From Sphingobium psychrophilum (GTDB lineage: Bacteria; Pseudomonadota; Alphaproteobacteria; Sphingomonadales; Sphingomonadaceae), in NCBI RefSeq assembly GCF_012927105.1, contig NZ_JABBFV010000007.1, positions 124,001 to 188,000 of the forward strand: a stretch of DNA of 64,000 nucleotides, in the 5' to 3' direction. The notes beneath the pieces were generated by a model that did not search any database, was not told the DNA's origin, and was given only the letters and a program-made list of their open reading frames with translations. The first letter of the stretch is position 1. Each line of letters opens with the position of its first letter. Shown piece by piece: positions 1 to 10,379 of this stretch. A program made the translations under genes and the position numbers.

Positions 1-350
1 CGCCCCGCGGCATAATCGCGCAGCCCCTGCACATCGATGTCCGGTTCGACCACCAGCACTTCCCAGCCGTCGATCACCGCCACCAGCCCCGGCGCTCCAC
101 AAGCCCCCGTCGCCCGCATCGCGTCGACCACCGGCTCGCCCTGTCCCTTGATGCCTGCGGAATCGTCAATGACGTCATTCCACCATGCCAGCCGCATCTG
201 GCCGATCATCGGCTCGCTGGTGGTGCGCGCGACCTTCGCCAGCCGCGCGTCGAACGCCCAGAGCGCGCGGTGCCGCGCCACCTGTCCGCTACCGGCATAA
301 GCGGCGAGCAACAGGCCCAGCGGCGGCACGGCGTCTTCGTCCAGGCTCAT
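1..350 (-). CDS. Squalene/phytoene synthase family protein, N-terminal part (cut by window edge)
   Basis: The reading frame opens with ATG at 350, preceded by GGGAG seven bases upstream, and runs off the left edge after about 116 residues. The N-terminus has the look of the squalene/phytoene synthase family: a helical start, then MRLAWWNDVIDD and GEPVV around residues 50-75, which is the first substrate-binding helix region in sphingomonad members. The family condenses isoprenoid diphosphates for carotenoid or hopanoid synthesis, but a stand-alone member of this kind can also be an uncharacterised relative (NDUFAF6-like), and the catalytic second half is not in the window. It is divergent from the tad genes. 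Confidence 0.7.
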   Translation of the reverse strand, partial: MSLDEDAVPPLGLLLAAYAGSGQVARHRALWAFDARLAKVARTTSEPMIGQMRLAWWNDVIDDSAGIKGQGEPVVDAMRATGACGAPGLVAVIDGWEVLVVEPDIDVQGLRDYAAG

Positions 351-395
351 CGGGCGACTCCCGTGCTGACAGGGGATACGCAGGTTATCGGTCCT

Positions 396-403
396 TTAAC
401 CAT
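396..403 (+). promoter_or_regulatory. TTAACCAT, candidate CtrA half-site upstream of the tad genes
   Basis: The octamer TTAACCAT lies between the divergent synthase gene and tadG. It equals the half-site described for the alphaproteobacterial cell-cycle regulator CtrA. A second half at the usual spacing is not visible, so this is only a candidate. Confidence 0.3.
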
Positions 404-527
404 CTTCCTCATACACATTCTAACGAGTGCGCCTGCATAGGCGGAAAGGCTGCCCTACCCATTATTGGGGGGTGTGGGGCGCGACATGGGTGATTGCAGG
501 CAAATGGGCAAGGTAAACCAGTATCCT

Positions 528-2444
528 ATGGGCTTCCTGAAGCGGCTGGCCGGCAACCAGGCGGGCAATGTCATGGCCATGGTCGCCGCGGCGATCATCC
601 CGCTCGCGGCGCTGATCGGCGGCGGGCTGGACATGAGCCGCGCCTATATGGCCCGCGCCCGGATGCAGCAGGCCTGCGATTCCGCCGCGCTGGCGGGCCG
701 CCGTGCGATGACCGGGGCGACCATGTCCACGACCGATATCGCAGAAGCGCGCAAGTTCTTCGACTTCAACTTCCCGCAGAACACGTTCCAGGCCGCGACC
801 TTCACCCCGGTCATCCAGAGCAAGCCTAGCGACACGACCACGGTCCAGGTGACCGCGGAAACGACCATGCCGACCACGATCATGAAGATCTTCGGTTACA
901 CGACGCTGCCGCTGGCCGTGACGTGCGAAAGCCGGTTCGACATCGGCAATACCGACGTCATGCTGGTGCTCGACACCACCGGTTCCATGTCCAGCAACAT
1001 GACCGACACGGACGGCACGGTGATGACCCGGCTGGCGGCGCTGAAGCTGGCGGTGAAGGATTTCTACGACACGCTGGGCGCGGGGTCCGATACGACGGGC
1101 CGCATTCGTTACGGTTTCATGCCCTATAGCTCGACCGTCAACGTAGGTTATTCGTTGCCGTCGAGCGCGCTGGTGGGCGGGATCACGGGGGACACATGGA
1201 CATATAATAGCCGGCGCATGACCTATTATAATGACACTCCATCGACCACGAACACTTGCTATCGAGGCTATAAAGGCTCTGGATCTAACAGTTGCGTCTC
1301 CAGTGCGGCCTCCGCACAAAGTGATTCGAGCAACGTGTCGCGATCGAACTGCCAGACCTGGGCTAATGTCTCCACATCGGTAAGCGGCAGCTATCCGGGC
1401 ACGGTTACCAAGATCGTCTATGCGGCCTATAGCTGGAACGGGACCAATCCCTTCCCTTCATCGGGCAGCGGCAATCAGAAATGCGTGCGTCAGGAAGTGA
1501 CGACTACGCACACCACCAACATCACCGGCGGCACTGGCAACACATCGCTCAATGTCTGGGTCTACAATGATTTCGCCGCCGACGTCTCAAACTTTATCAC
1601 CGGCGCGTCGACCGTCAATCCAGCCTATATAGACGGCACCACCGCTACCTGGTCGGGCTGCATCGAGGAACGCGACACCGACAGCAGCATCACCTCCACG
1701 ACATCGACCTCGTCCATTCCATCGGGCGCATTCGACCTGCAAATCGATACGGCGCCAACCAACGCCGCGACAAGGTGGCGGCCGCACTGGCCAGAAATCG
1801 AGTTCGATCGCAGTGGCAACAACCTGAACTCCGCATCGCGAATAAGCGGGGGCTGGAACGCTTGTCCGAGCAAGGCGCGCAAGCTGGCCAGCTATACCAG
1901 CCGATCGGCCACACCTTCAGGCATGGCAAGCAGTTTCAACACCTATGTCGATGGGCTGATCGCGATCGGCGGCACCTATCACGACATCGGCATGATGTGG
2001 GGCGCGCGCTTCCTGTCGCCTACCGGCATCTTCGCGAGCGAAAATGCCAACGCGCCCAACGGCTTCAACATCTCGCGGCACATCATTTTCATGACTGATG
2101 GCGATCTGACCGCCTATGATGCGGTCTATGGCGCCTATGGTTATCAGAAGTTGGATGGCCGCGTCGCAGCTACCAGCACGAACGATGACGGACTGATAGC
2201 CATCCACAAACGACGGCTGGAAATGATGTGCAACGCCATAAAGGGCCAGGGAGTCACCATCTGGGTCGTCGGCTTCAAGGACCAGCCGCCTACCGGCACG
2301 CTCGATTCGACGATGCTCGACACCGAGTTGCAGACCTGCGCCAACAGCGGCAACCACTGGTTCATGGCCTATAATCCGTCGACGCTGCGCCAGAAGTTCA
2401 AGGATATTGCCAAGAATATCGGCGGCTTGAGGCTGTCGCAATGA
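528..2444 (+). CDS. tadG: TadG-like pilus assembly protein with von Willebrand A domain
   Basis: This is a predicted inner-membrane-anchored, largely periplasmic protein of the Tad (Flp pilus) system. A TadE/G N-terminal segment (residues about 15-35, NVMAMVAAAIIPLAALIGGG) is followed by the ARMQQACDSAALAGRR stretch typical of TadG. A VWA domain then shows the metal-site motif LDTTGSMSS near residues 146-154. Residues roughly 225-425 form a long Ser/Thr/Asn-rich insertion with several cysteines. The start is uncertain: the frame is open from a TTG at 465, with ATGs at 486, 504 and 528; 528 gives the short N-terminus usual in the family. The stop overlaps the next gene (ATGA), so translation is probably coupled. 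No other tad gene is nearby. Confidence 0.85.
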   Translation: MGFLKRLAGNQAGNVMAMVAAAIIPLAALIGGGLDMSRAYMARARMQQACDSAALAGRRAMTGATMSTTDIAEARKFFDFNFPQNTFQAATFTPVIQSKPSDTTTVQVTAETTMPTTIMKIFGYTTLPLAVTCESRFDIGNTDVMLVLDTTGSMSSNMTDTDGTVMTRLAALKLAVKDFYDTLGAGSDTTGRIRYGFMPYSSTVNVGYSLPSSALVGGITGDTWTYNSRRMTYYNDTPSTTNTCYRGYKGSGSNSCVSSAASAQSDSSNVSRSNCQTWANVSTSVSGSYPGTVTKIVYAAYSWNGTNPFPSSGSGNQKCVRQEVTTTHTTNITGGTGNTSLNVWVYNDFAADVSNFITGASTVNPAYIDGTTATWSGCIEERDTDSSITSTTSTSSIPSGAFDLQIDTAPTNAATRWRPHWPEIEFDRSGNNLNSASRISGGWNACPSKARKLASYTSRSATPSGMASSFNTYVDGLIAIGGTYHDIGMMWGARFLSPTGIFASENANAPNGFNISRHIIFMTDGDLTAYDAVYGAYGYQKLDGRVAATSTNDDGLIAIHKRRLEMMCNAIKGQGVTIWVVGFKDQPPTGTLDSTMLDTELQTCANSGNHWFMAYNPSTLRQKFKDIAKNIGGLRLSQ

Positions 2445-3037
2445 TAGGCCGGATCGTCCCCTTCCTCGTCCGGCTGCGCGCCCATGCGCGCGGCGCGACC
2501 TTGCTGGAGTTCGGCCTGGTCGCCGGGCCGCTGATCCTGACCATCATGGCGATCGGCGACCTGGGCTATCAATCCTATCTGCGCGCGGTAACGCGGGGCG
2601 TGCTGGAAAAGGCGTCGCGCGCCGCATCGGTCGGCACGCTCAACAGCACGCAGATCGAAACCTATATCGACGCGCAGATGGCCACGATCAATTCGAAGAA
2701 CGGCACGACCTCCACCACCAAGAAAAGCTATTATAATTTCTCGCGCGTGGGGAAACCGGAAAAGATCACCACGGATACCGCGCCGCTGGGCAGCTATAAT
2801 ACAGGCGACTGCTATGAGGACGCCAATGGGAATGGCGCCTATGATGCGGCGGGCGGATCGACCGGCCTCGGCAGCGCCGACGACATCGTCTATTATGAAG
2901 TGACGGTGTCGATGCCGCGCCTGTTCCCGATGGCGAAATTGCTCGGCTGGAGCGCCACGCAATCCGCCACCGCCACCACCATCGTCCGCAACCAGCCCTG
3001 GGCGAACCAGGGCACACCGACGGTCAAATGCACATGA
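2441..3037 (+). CDS. TadE-like minor pseudopilin
   Basis: A 198-residue TadE-family protein. It opens with a short basic N-terminus, the signature ARGATLLEFGLVAGPLIL (glutamate after LL) and one hydrophobic segment at residues 25-45; the rest would be periplasmic. TadE proteins are pseudopilins of the Tad secretion/pilus machine. It overlaps tadG by four bases (ATGA) and the following tadE-like gene by four bases, giving a tightly coupled three-gene operon. Distinguishing TadE from TadF by sequence alone is unsafe. Confidence 0.85.
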   Translation: MIGRIVPFLVRLRAHARGATLLEFGLVAGPLILTIMAIGDLGYQSYLRAVTRGVLEKASRAASVGTLNSTQIETYIDAQMATINSKNGTTSTTKKSYYNFSRVGKPEKITTDTAPLGSYNTGDCYEDANGNGAYDAAGGSTGLGSADDIVYYEVTVSMPRLFPMAKLLGWSATQSATATTIVRNQPWANQGTPTVKCT

Positions 3038-3699
3038 AGACGACCTTCCCCCGCCTTGCCGCACTGACGCGCCGCCTGCGCCGCGACGATCGCGGCCTGG
3101 CGCTGATCGAATTCGCCTTCTCGTTGCCGGTGCTGCTCGTGCTGTGCATGTCGGGACTGGAATGTGCGAACCTGGCGCTGGCCCATATGCGCGTCAGTCA
3201 GGTGGCGATGCTGGTCGCCGACAATGCCGCCCGCGTGCGCACATCGATCGACGAAGCAGACGTCAACGAAATCATGACCGGCGCCGAATTGTCGACCAAT
3301 TCGCTGGCACTGAAAGCCAATGGCCGGATATTCCTGTCCGACCTGGAGCCGAACGGCCTCACCGGAGCGAACGAGGGGCAATATATACGCTGGCAGCGCT
3401 GCTGGGGGAGCGGCAGTTTCACGTCATCCTATGGCGTTGCCAATAACGGCAAGACCGATGCCAGCATGAAATTCGGCATGGGACCGGGCACGACCGCCGA
3501 CAAGAAGGTGAAGGCCGCCAGTAGCACCGCGGTCATGTTTGTGGAGGTCGCCTATAATTATCAGCCGCTGATCACCAATACGATCTTCGGCGCAAAGGTG
3601 ATCCGCTACACCAGCGCCTTCAACGTGCGCGAACGGACCGATCAGGCGATCAAGAATGCCGGCGGCCTGGCGACATCGGCCACCGCCGCCTGTAGCTGA
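3034..3699 (+). CDS. TadE/TadF-like minor pseudopilin
   Basis: A 221-residue protein with the TadE-family N-terminus: basic residues, then GLALIEFAFSLPVLLVLC with the conserved glutamate, one transmembrane segment and a periplasmic C-terminal part. I chose ATG 3034 because it overlaps the previous stop as ATGA, matching the junction upstream; ATG 3028 two codons earlier is also possible. It is the last gene of the tad operon, followed directly by a hairpin terminator shared with the convergent pdhB. Confidence 0.83.
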   Translation: MKTTFPRLAALTRRLRRDDRGLALIEFAFSLPVLLVLCMSGLECANLALAHMRVSQVAMLVADNAARVRTSIDEADVNEIMTGAELSTNSLALKANGRIFLSDLEPNGLTGANEGQYIRWQRCWGSGSFTSSYGVANNGKTDASMKFGMGPGTTADKKVKAASSTAVMFVEVAYNYQPLITNTIFGAKVIRYTSAFNVRERTDQAIKNAGGLATSATAACS

Positions 3700-3705
3700 T
3701 AGAAA

Positions 3706-3730
3706 AAGGGCGGCCTTTCGAGCCGCCCTT
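3706..3730. terminator. Bidirectional intrinsic terminator between tad operon and pdhB
   Basis: AAGGGCGGC (3706-3714) pairs perfectly with GCCGCCCTT (3722-3730) around a seven-base loop. An A-run precedes it and CCTTTT follows, so it can stop transcripts arriving from either strand. It lies exactly between two convergent stop codons. Confidence 0.85.
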
Positions 3731-3735
3731 CCTTT

Positions 3736-5106
3736 TCATCTGTAGCACACCTTCTTGGCAGCAGCGACCACGCGGCTGGCATCGATCAGTGCCGCCTTTT
3801 CCAGGTTCGCGGCATAGGGCAGCGGCACATCTTCGTTGGTGACGCGCAGCACCGGAGCGTCGAGATCGTCGAAGCCCTGTTCCATGACCACAGCGGCGAT
3901 TTCCGACGCGATCGAGCAGGTCGGCCAACCTTCTTCCACCACCACCAGGCGGTTGGTCTTCTTCAGGCTTGCCAGCACCGTCGCGGTGTCGAGCGGGCGC
4001 AGCGTGCGCAGATCGATCACTTCGGCGTCGATGCCCTCGGCCGCCAGCGTCTCTGCCGCGTCGAGCGCCAGGCCGACGCCGATCGAGTAGCTGACCAGCG
4101 TTACATCCTTGCCCGGCCGCATGATGCGGGCCTTGCCGATCGGCAGGACATAATCATCGACCTTCGGCACGTCGAAGCTGCGGCCGTAGAGAAGTTCATT
4201 CTCCAGAAATACGACCGGATCGGTCGAACGGATCGCAGCCTTCAGCAGGCCCTTCGCGTCGGCCGCGTCATAGGGCGCGATGACGATCAGGCCGGGGACG
4301 GCGGCATACCAGGGACCGTAATTCTGGCTGTGCTGCGCGCCCACGCGGCTGGCGGCGCCATTGGGACCACGGAACACGATCGGGCAGCGCATCTGGCCGC
4401 CGGACATGTAATTGGTCTTGGCCGCCGAGTTGATGATGTGGTCGATCGCCTGCATGGCGAAGTTGAACGTCATGAACTCGATGATCGGACGCAGACCACC
4501 CATGGCGGCGCCCGTGCCGATTCCGGCAAAGCCATATTCGGTGATCGGCGTGTCGATGACGCGCTTGTCGCCAAATTCGTCGAGCAGGCCTTGGGTGACC
4601 TTGTACGCGCCCTGATATTCGGCAACTTCCTCACCCATTACAAAGACGCGTTCGTCCTTGCGCATTTCTTCGGCCATCGCGTCGCGCAACGCTTCGCGCA
4701 CCGTCGTCTTCACATATTCGGTGCCTTCGGGCAGATCCGGGTCGGCGACGGTCGCCTTGGCTTCCGAGGCGAGCTTAGACGTGCCGCTCTCCGCCTTCTT
4801 CGGCGCGGGTTCAGCGTCCGCCTTCGGGGCTTCGGCCTTAGGTGCGGGCACCGCTTCTTCGCCGCCTTCGCCCGCCATCTCGGCGATCACGGTGCCGACC
4901 TTTACGCCTTCGGTGCCTTCGGCGATCATGATCTTGCCGATCTTGCCCTCGTCTACGGCTTCAAATTCCATCGTCGCCTTGTCGGTTTCGATCTCGGCCA
5001 GGATATCGCCGGACTTGACCTCATCGCCTTCCTTCACAAGCCATTTGGCCAGCGTGCCCTCTTCCATCGTCGGCGAGAGTGCCGGCATCTTGATTACGAT
5101 ACCCAT
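3736..5106 (-). CDS. pdhB: Pyruvate dehydrogenase E1 component subunit beta with N-terminal lipoyl domain
   Basis: A 456-residue E1-beta. Residues 1-80 are a biotinyl/lipoyl domain with the lipoylation motif ETDKA (lysine 43), then an Ala/Pro/Lys-rich linker to about residue 125, then the E1-beta transketolase-like fold ([32 protein letters not shown]). With PdhA it decarboxylates pyruvate with thiamine diphosphate and acetylates lipoyl groups. An E1-beta carrying its own lipoyl domain is a known alphaproteobacterial arrangement. The start is ATG 5106, whose A is shared with the pdhA stop (TGATG); a TTG one codon upstream is an alternative. The E2 and E3 genes are not in the window. Confidence 0.95.
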   Translation of the reverse strand: MGIVIKMPALSPTMEEGTLAKWLVKEGDEVKSGDILAEIETDKATMEFEAVDEGKIGKIMIAEGTEGVKVGTVIAEMAGEGGEEAVPAPKAEAPKADAEPAPKKAESGTSKLASEAKATVADPDLPEGTEYVKTTVREALRDAMAEEMRKDERVFVMGEEVAEYQGAYKVTQGLLDEFGDKRVIDTPITEYGFAGIGTGAAMGGLRPIIEFMTFNFAMQAIDHIINSAAKTNYMSGGQMRCPIVFRGPNGAASRVGAQHSQNYGPWYAAVPGLIVIAPYDAADAKGLLKAAIRSTDPVVFLENELLYGRSFDVPKVDDYVLPIGKARIMRPGKDVTLVSYSIGVGLALDAAETLAAEGIDAEVIDLRTLRPLDTATVLASLKKTNRLVVVEEGWPTCSIASEIAAVVMEQGFDDLDAPVLRVTNEDVPLPYAANLEKAALIDASRVVAAAKKVCYR

Positions 5107-6182
5107 CAATATTGCTCCACCAGCACGTCGGTATAGAGTTCATGCAGTTCCGGCTCGGGCGATGATTCCGCAAAATCGGCCGCCTCGGCGACGGTCTTGC
5201 GGATGGCCTGGTCGATACCCTTGATGTCTTCCTCGCTGACGCCGGCCTCGATCAGATATTTCTTCACGCCTTCGATCGGATCGGACTTGTCGCGCATCGC
5301 CTGCACTTCCTCGCGCGACCGGTATTTGGCCGGGTCGGACATGGAATGGCCGCGATAGCGATAGGTCTTCATTTCCAGCAGGATCGGGCCATTGCCATCA
5401 TGAACCCATTTCAGCGCTTCCTCAATCGCGCCACGCACGGCCAGCACGTCCATGCCATCGACCTGGAGGCCGGGGATGCGGAAGCTTTCGCCACGGCGAT
5501 ACAACTGATCTTCCGACGAAGCGCGGTTGACGCTGGTGCCCATGGCGTACTGGTTATTCTCGATCACGAAGATGATCGGCAGCTTCCACAGTTCGGCCAT
5601 GTTGAAGGATTCATAGACCTGGCCCTGGTTGGCCGCGCCGTCGCCAAAATAGGCGACGCACACGCCGCCATCGCCATTATATTTATGTGCAAAGCCCAGA
5701 CCCGCGCCCAGCGACACCTGTGCACCGACGATGCCATGGCCGCCGAAGAATTTATGTTCGACGCTGAACATGTGCATCGAACCGCCCTTGCCGCGCGAAA
5801 TGCCGGCTTCGCGGCCGGTCAGTTCGGCCATGATCAGGTTGGGGTCGATACCATAAGCGAGCATGTGGCCATGGTCGCGATAGCCGGTGATAACGCTGTC
5901 CTTGCCGGGTACGAGCGCGGACTGGATGCCGACTGCGACTGCTTCCTGGCCGATATAGAGATGGCAGAAGCCGCCGATCAGGCCCAGGCCATAAAGCTGC
6001 CCGGCCTTTTCCTCGAAGCGGCGGATGAGGACCATCTGCCGATAAAATTCCAGCAATTCTTCCTTGCTGGCCTTGTAATCGGTCGGAGTTTGCGGGCGAG
6101 GCCGATTGTGGTCCGCGCCGGCAGCGGGTGCAGCCGCTTTCGCCTTTGCAGTCGAAGCACGCGGCGTCGTTGGTTTCGCCAA
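5106..6182 (-). CDS. pdhA: Pyruvate dehydrogenase E1 component subunit alpha
   Basis: A 358-residue E1-alpha with an Ala/Lys-rich N-terminal tail, the [20 protein letters not shown] opening, and the thiamine-diphosphate/Mg motif [13 protein letters not shown] to IENN. The phosphorylation-loop region [15 protein letters not shown] is also present. I chose TTG 6182 as start: AAGGA lies eight bases upstream and the length then matches family members. The frame stays open further upstream to 6341 but without a ribosome-binding site. It is translationally coupled to pdhB through a one-base TGATG overlap. Confidence 0.95.
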   Translation of the reverse strand: MAKPTTPRASTAKAKAAAPAAGADHNRPRPQTPTDYKASKEELLEFYRQMVLIRRFEEKAGQLYGLGLIGGFCHLYIGQEAVAVGIQSALVPGKDSVITGYRDHGHMLAYGIDPNLIMAELTGREAGISRGKGGSMHMFSVEHKFFGGHGIVGAQVSLGAGLGFAHKYNGDGGVCVAYFGDGAANQGQVYESFNMAELWKLPIIFVIENNQYAMGTSVNRASSEDQLYRRGESFRIPGLQVDGMDVLAVRGAIEEALKWVHDGNGPILLEMKTYRYRGHSMSDPAKYRSREEVQAMRDKSDPIEGVKKYLIEAGVSEEDIKGIDQAIRKTVAEAADFAESSPEPELHELYTDVLVEQY

Positions 6183-6391
6183 GGCTCTTATCCTTTTGCG
6201 TGGGGGTAGGATGGAAGGAAGGCCGATATAGCGGCAGAGTTGCATATATTGCAACGGCGGACCCCACGGAATCCGGGCATAACCAATAGCTGCGGCCGAA
6301 AATTGATGGCGGGAGGGAATGCATCCGAAGGCGGCTTGCAACGCCTCGCAGCAAAATTACCGAGACGGCATTTTCAACGCAAAATCATTTC

Positions 6392-6417
6392 AAAAGCCGG
6401 CATAGGATGATGCGGCT
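6392..6417 (-). terminator. Probable terminator of ftsB
   Basis: Read on the minus strand, AGCCGCAT pairs with ATGCCGGCT (one bulged C) across a six-base loop and is followed by TTTT. It begins at the last bases of the ftsB stop codon. Confidence 0.6.
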
Positions 6418-6728
6418 CAATTCAGCGGCACGACCACTTCATCATGGTGGATCACGCCTAGCTGGCGGCGGATGAGTTCATCCGACAGATCGGGATCGAC
6501 GCGGCGCGGGTTGAGCAGGTCGACCCGATTGCGCAATTCTGCGCGCGCTTCCTGCACATGCTTCAATTCCGTCTTCGCTTCATGCAACTGACGCGAATAA
6601 TCGCCCCAGGCCAGCACGCCGTTAGACCCCAGCACGACATAGCCCGCGAAAAACAGCAGCAGGAGCAGCGCGATCGCGGGGCCGATGGCCGACCAGAGGA
6701 GAAGACGAAGTTTAGCGATGTGCGCCAT
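6417..6728 (-). CDS. ftsB: FtsB/DivIC-type septum formation initiator
   Basis: A 103-residue bitopic protein: a short cytoplasmic start, one transmembrane helix (residues about 13-33, rich in Leu/Ile/Ala), then a charged periplasmic coiled coil (residues 44-75, QLHEAKTELKHVQEARAEL). A C-terminal DPDLSDELIRRQLGV segment is typical of the family. FtsB scaffolds the FtsQLB complex that activates septal peptidoglycan synthesis. It lies downstream of eno in the same direction, as in many proteobacteria, but a strong hairpin terminator stands between them. Confidence 0.88.
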   Translation of the reverse strand: MAHIAKLRLLLWSAIGPAIALLLLLFFAGYVVLGSNGVLAWGDYSRQLHEAKTELKHVQEARAELRNRVDLLNPRRVDPDLSDELIRRQLGVIHHDEVVVPLN

Positions 6729-6747
6729 GGACCAGAAGAATCACAGG

Positions 6748-6791
6748 AAAAGGCTGGCCGCAAGCGAAAAATGCGTCGCTTGCGGCCAGCC
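6748..6791 (-). terminator. Strong intrinsic terminator after eno
   Basis: A perfect 16-base inverted repeat (6752-6767 with 6776-6791; arm GGCTGGCCGCAAGCGA) encloses an eight-base loop. On the minus strand it is followed by TTTTCCTG. It sits 14 bases after the eno stop and about 20 bases before the ftsB start. Confidence 0.88.
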
Positions 6792-6805
6792 GAGTCTCCC
6801 AATGC

Positions 6806-8299
<1,494 letters not shown>

Positions 8300-8309
8300 C
8301 TAGAGGACC

Positions 8310-8939
8310 ATGGCCGACACACCGGGAACCCCGCCCATCAAGCGCGTGAAGAAGACGGTAGCCGTCAAGCCGGTCAAGGCGAAGCCCGCCAAGTCGGCGA
8401 TCGCGACGCCTTCCGCCCCCGCGGTGAAGGCCGCGCCGGTCAAGAAGGCCGCCACGCGCAAGGGGCCTGCCGCGAAAAAGCCAGGCAATGGTGCCGCCGC
8501 GCATGGCTGGACCGCGCAAATCGCCCCGATCAAGGCGCAGGCGGAAAAAGCGGCCAAGGTCGCAACCGACAAATTCAATTCGGTCGATTGGAAGGCGCAT
8601 ATCGACCCCATCAAGGATCAGGCTGGCAAGACCGCTAAGTCGGCCGCCGGCGTCGCCAAGGAGAAAACTGGCACCGCCATGCAGAGCCTGGCCAAGCTGA
8701 TTTCCGACACCGCCGGCACGGTCGATGCAAAGCTTGGTCCCCAATATGGTGATTATGCCCGCCAGGCGGCGGAATCGGTCGCGGGTGCCGCCGACACGCT
8801 TGATGCCAAGGATGTCGATCAGTTGCTGGGTGAAGCGCGCGATTTCGTGCGCAAAAGCCCGGCGGTTGCAATCGGCGCGGCCGCCGTGGTCGGCTTCGTG
8901 CTGATGCGCCTGGCCAAGGGATCGGACGACAAGGCCTGA
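8310..8939 (+). CDS. Lys/Ala/Pro-rich DUF883-like (ElaB/YqjD-type) protein
   Basis: A 209-residue protein in three parts. Residues 1-65 are rich in Lys/Ala/Pro, like a histone H1 tail. An amphipathic Ala/Lys helical region follows (about 66-170). The C-terminus reads GEARDFVRKSPAVAIGAAAVVGFVLMRL, a single membrane anchor of the kind in ElaB/YqjD proteins, which tether ribosomes or stress factors to the inner membrane in E. coli. The basic tail could bind nucleic acid; that is inference. It opens a four-gene set with Holin-X, YqjK-like and YqjD-like members. Confidence 0.65.
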   Translation: MADTPGTPPIKRVKKTVAVKPVKAKPAKSAIATPSAPAVKAAPVKKAATRKGPAAKKPGNGAAAHGWTAQIAPIKAQAEKAAKVATDKFNSVDWKAHIDPIKDQAGKTAKSAAGVAKEKTGTAMQSLAKLISDTAGTVDAKLGPQYGDYARQAAESVAGAADTLDAKDVDQLLGEARDFVRKSPAVAIGAAAVVGFVLMRLAKGSDDKA

Positions 8940-8996
8940 TGCAGCCACGCATTTCCTGACCGACGCACGATCCTGCACGGCGGGACGGAGGCCCAA

Positions 8997-9386
8997 TTGA
9001 TTGACGAGCCAGCGGATACGGCGGTGACGCCGCACACCGATGGGCAGCCCGAAGGCGCGCCCGAAGAAAGCGTGCGCGACGTCCTCGCGCGGCTCTATGC
9101 CGATGGCCGCGCCTTTGCTGCGGCCGAAGCGGACAAGCAGAAACTGCGCGCCGGCATCATCGGCGTTGGGATGCGCAACGCCGCACTGTTCGGCGTCGTG
9201 GCGCTGATGCTCGCCTTCGCCAGCATCGTCGCACTGGTCGTTGGCCTGACCATCGCTTTGGCGCAGGTCATCGCGCCAATCTGGGCCACCCTGATCGTCG
9301 TTGGCGGTGCATTGATGCTGGTCGTGTTGCTGCTGCTGGCAGCCAAGGGCAGCATCACGCGGATGAAGAAGGCGATCGCGCCATGA
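8997..9386 (+). CDS. Holin-X/YqjE-like phage holin family membrane protein
   Basis: A 129-residue protein with an acidic N-terminus, an amphipathic helix (SVRDVLARLYADGRAFAAAE) and two adjacent transmembrane segments (residues about 58-80 and 85-112), ending in a basic tail. This is the layout of the putative Holin-X/YqjE family. Despite the family name these are chromosomal envelope proteins, not phage holins. The start is TTG 8997, five bases after GGAGG; no ATG lies at the right distance. The stop overlaps the next gene as ATGA. Confidence 0.75.
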   Translation: MIDEPADTAVTPHTDGQPEGAPEESVRDVLARLYADGRAFAAAEADKQKLRAGIIGVGMRNAALFGVVALMLAFASIVALVVGLTIALAQVIAPIWATLIVVGGALMLVVLLLLAAKGSITRMKKAIAP

Positions 9387-9706
9387 ACCTGGAAGCCCGA
9401 TATCGCCAGGCCTGCGAGCGTGCGGATGCCGCGCGCGGACGCCTGTCCCTCACGGCGGCGGAAGCCAAGGCCCGTGTCGCGCCCGCCCGGCTCAAAAAGG
9501 ATGTGAAGGACAAGGCGAGCAACGCCCTGCTGAATGGCGTGGCCAATGCCGCCGCGCAGGCGCAACAGCGCCCCGCCGCGATCGCCGCAGCCGCCACCGC
9601 CTTCGGACTTTTTCTGGCGCGGCGTCCGCTGGCGGCACTTTTCCGGCGGCTATACGTTCGCTTCCAAGACACCCAGTTAGACAATTCGGAGACTGACGAT
9701 GGCTGA
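9383..9706 (+). CDS. YqjK-like hypothetical protein
   Basis: A 107-residue Ala/Arg-rich protein. Residues 1-55 are charged and helical (RYRQACERADAARGRL), followed by a weakly hydrophobic stretch (RPAAIAAAATAFGLFLARRP) and a basic region, then an acidic tail. Sequence alone does not identify it; position between a YqjE-like and a YqjD-like gene suggests the YqjK role. It overlaps its neighbours by four and eight bases, so the genes are co-translated. Confidence 0.6.
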   Translation: MNLEARYRQACERADAARGRLSLTAAEAKARVAPARLKKDVKDKASNALLNGVANAAAQAQQRPAAIAAAATAFGLFLARRPLAALFRRLYVRFQDTQLDNSETDDG

Positions 9707-10274
9707 TATCCGCGCTCAACTGACCCGCGTTCGCGAAGCGGCGAACGACGCCGCAACGACCGCCACCGACCGGATCAAGGATACCGGCGAAAAGGCGCGC
9801 GAAAGTGCAGGCGAACTGATCCAGACGAGCCGCGACAAGGCGAGCGAAGCCTATGGCGAGGCGCGCGACAAGACCCAGCGGGTCGCCTCCCGCGCCAATG
9901 AGATCGTGCAGGAACATCCGATCGTCGCCGTCGCCGGCGCTGTCGCTGTGGGCGCGGTAGTCGCCTGGATGTTCCCCAAGAGCCGCGCCGCCATGAAGGC
10001 GCTGCCGGGCCTGGCGGTTACCGCCGGCTCGCGCTTTCTGGAGGCTGCCGTCGCCGCACGCGCCGCCGCTGCCGAGGGTGCCGAAACGGTGAAGCAGGGC
10101 GCGACTCAGGCCCTCCACGCGGCTGGCGATGTGGCATCGGATGCGCGCGACAGCGTGGCATCGGCCGACCTGCCGGCCAGGGCGTCGAAACTCGCCGACG
10201 AGGTGACCGCCCTGGTCGCCGCGAAGGTCGATGCGCTGAGCGACGCGATCAAGGCGCGATTGCCCAAAAGCTAA
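9699..10274 (+). CDS. DUF883-like (YqjD/ElaB family) membrane-anchored protein
   Basis: A 191-residue protein. The first 75 residues are an amphipathic charged helix (TDRIKDTGEKARESAGELI), then EHPIVAVAGAVAVGAVVAWMF, the glycine-rich membrane anchor characteristic of the YqjD/ElaB family. Unlike E. coli YqjD the anchor is internal: about 90 further Ala-rich helical residues follow. It is the last gene of the overlapping yqj-like set and the second DUF883-like member of it. Confidence 0.7.
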   Translation: MADIRAQLTRVREAANDAATTATDRIKDTGEKARESAGELIQTSRDKASEAYGEARDKTQRVASRANEIVQEHPIVAVAGAVAVGAVVAWMFPKSRAAMKALPGLAVTAGSRFLEAAVAARAAAAEGAETVKQGATQALHAAGDVASDARDSVASADLPARASKLADEVTALVAAKVDALSDAIKARLPKS

Positions 10275-10277
10275 TCG

Positions 10278-10298
10278 CGATTGCGGCAAACGCAATCG
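10278..10298 (+). terminator. Hairpin after the yqj-like operon
   Basis: CGATTGCG and CGCAATCG pair across GCAAA four bases after the stop codon. No clear T-run follows, so it may act as a transcript stabiliser rather than a terminator. Confidence 0.45.
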
Positions 10299-10320
10299 GA
10301 CCAATCCCCTGCTCTTCTTG

Positions 10321-10358
10321 GCGTATCGCGGTGACGATGCTAAGGCATCGCGATACGC
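10321..10358. repeat. Inverted repeat upstream of the DUF4170 gene
   Basis: GCGTATCGCG (10321-10330) is inverted at 10349-10358. The loop contains GATGC-TAAG-GCATC, which would form a competing hairpin using part of the outer right arm. It ends just before the AAGGAG of the next gene, so it lies in the probable 5' leader. Confidence 0.45.
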
Positions 10359-10379
10359 ATAAGGAGAATAGATAACGCC

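Noticed and set aside
8997..9386. Phage holin, suggesting a prophage remnant
   Set aside because: The Holin-X/YqjE family is a chromosomal envelope family; neighbours are yqjD/yqjK-like and no phage genes are present.
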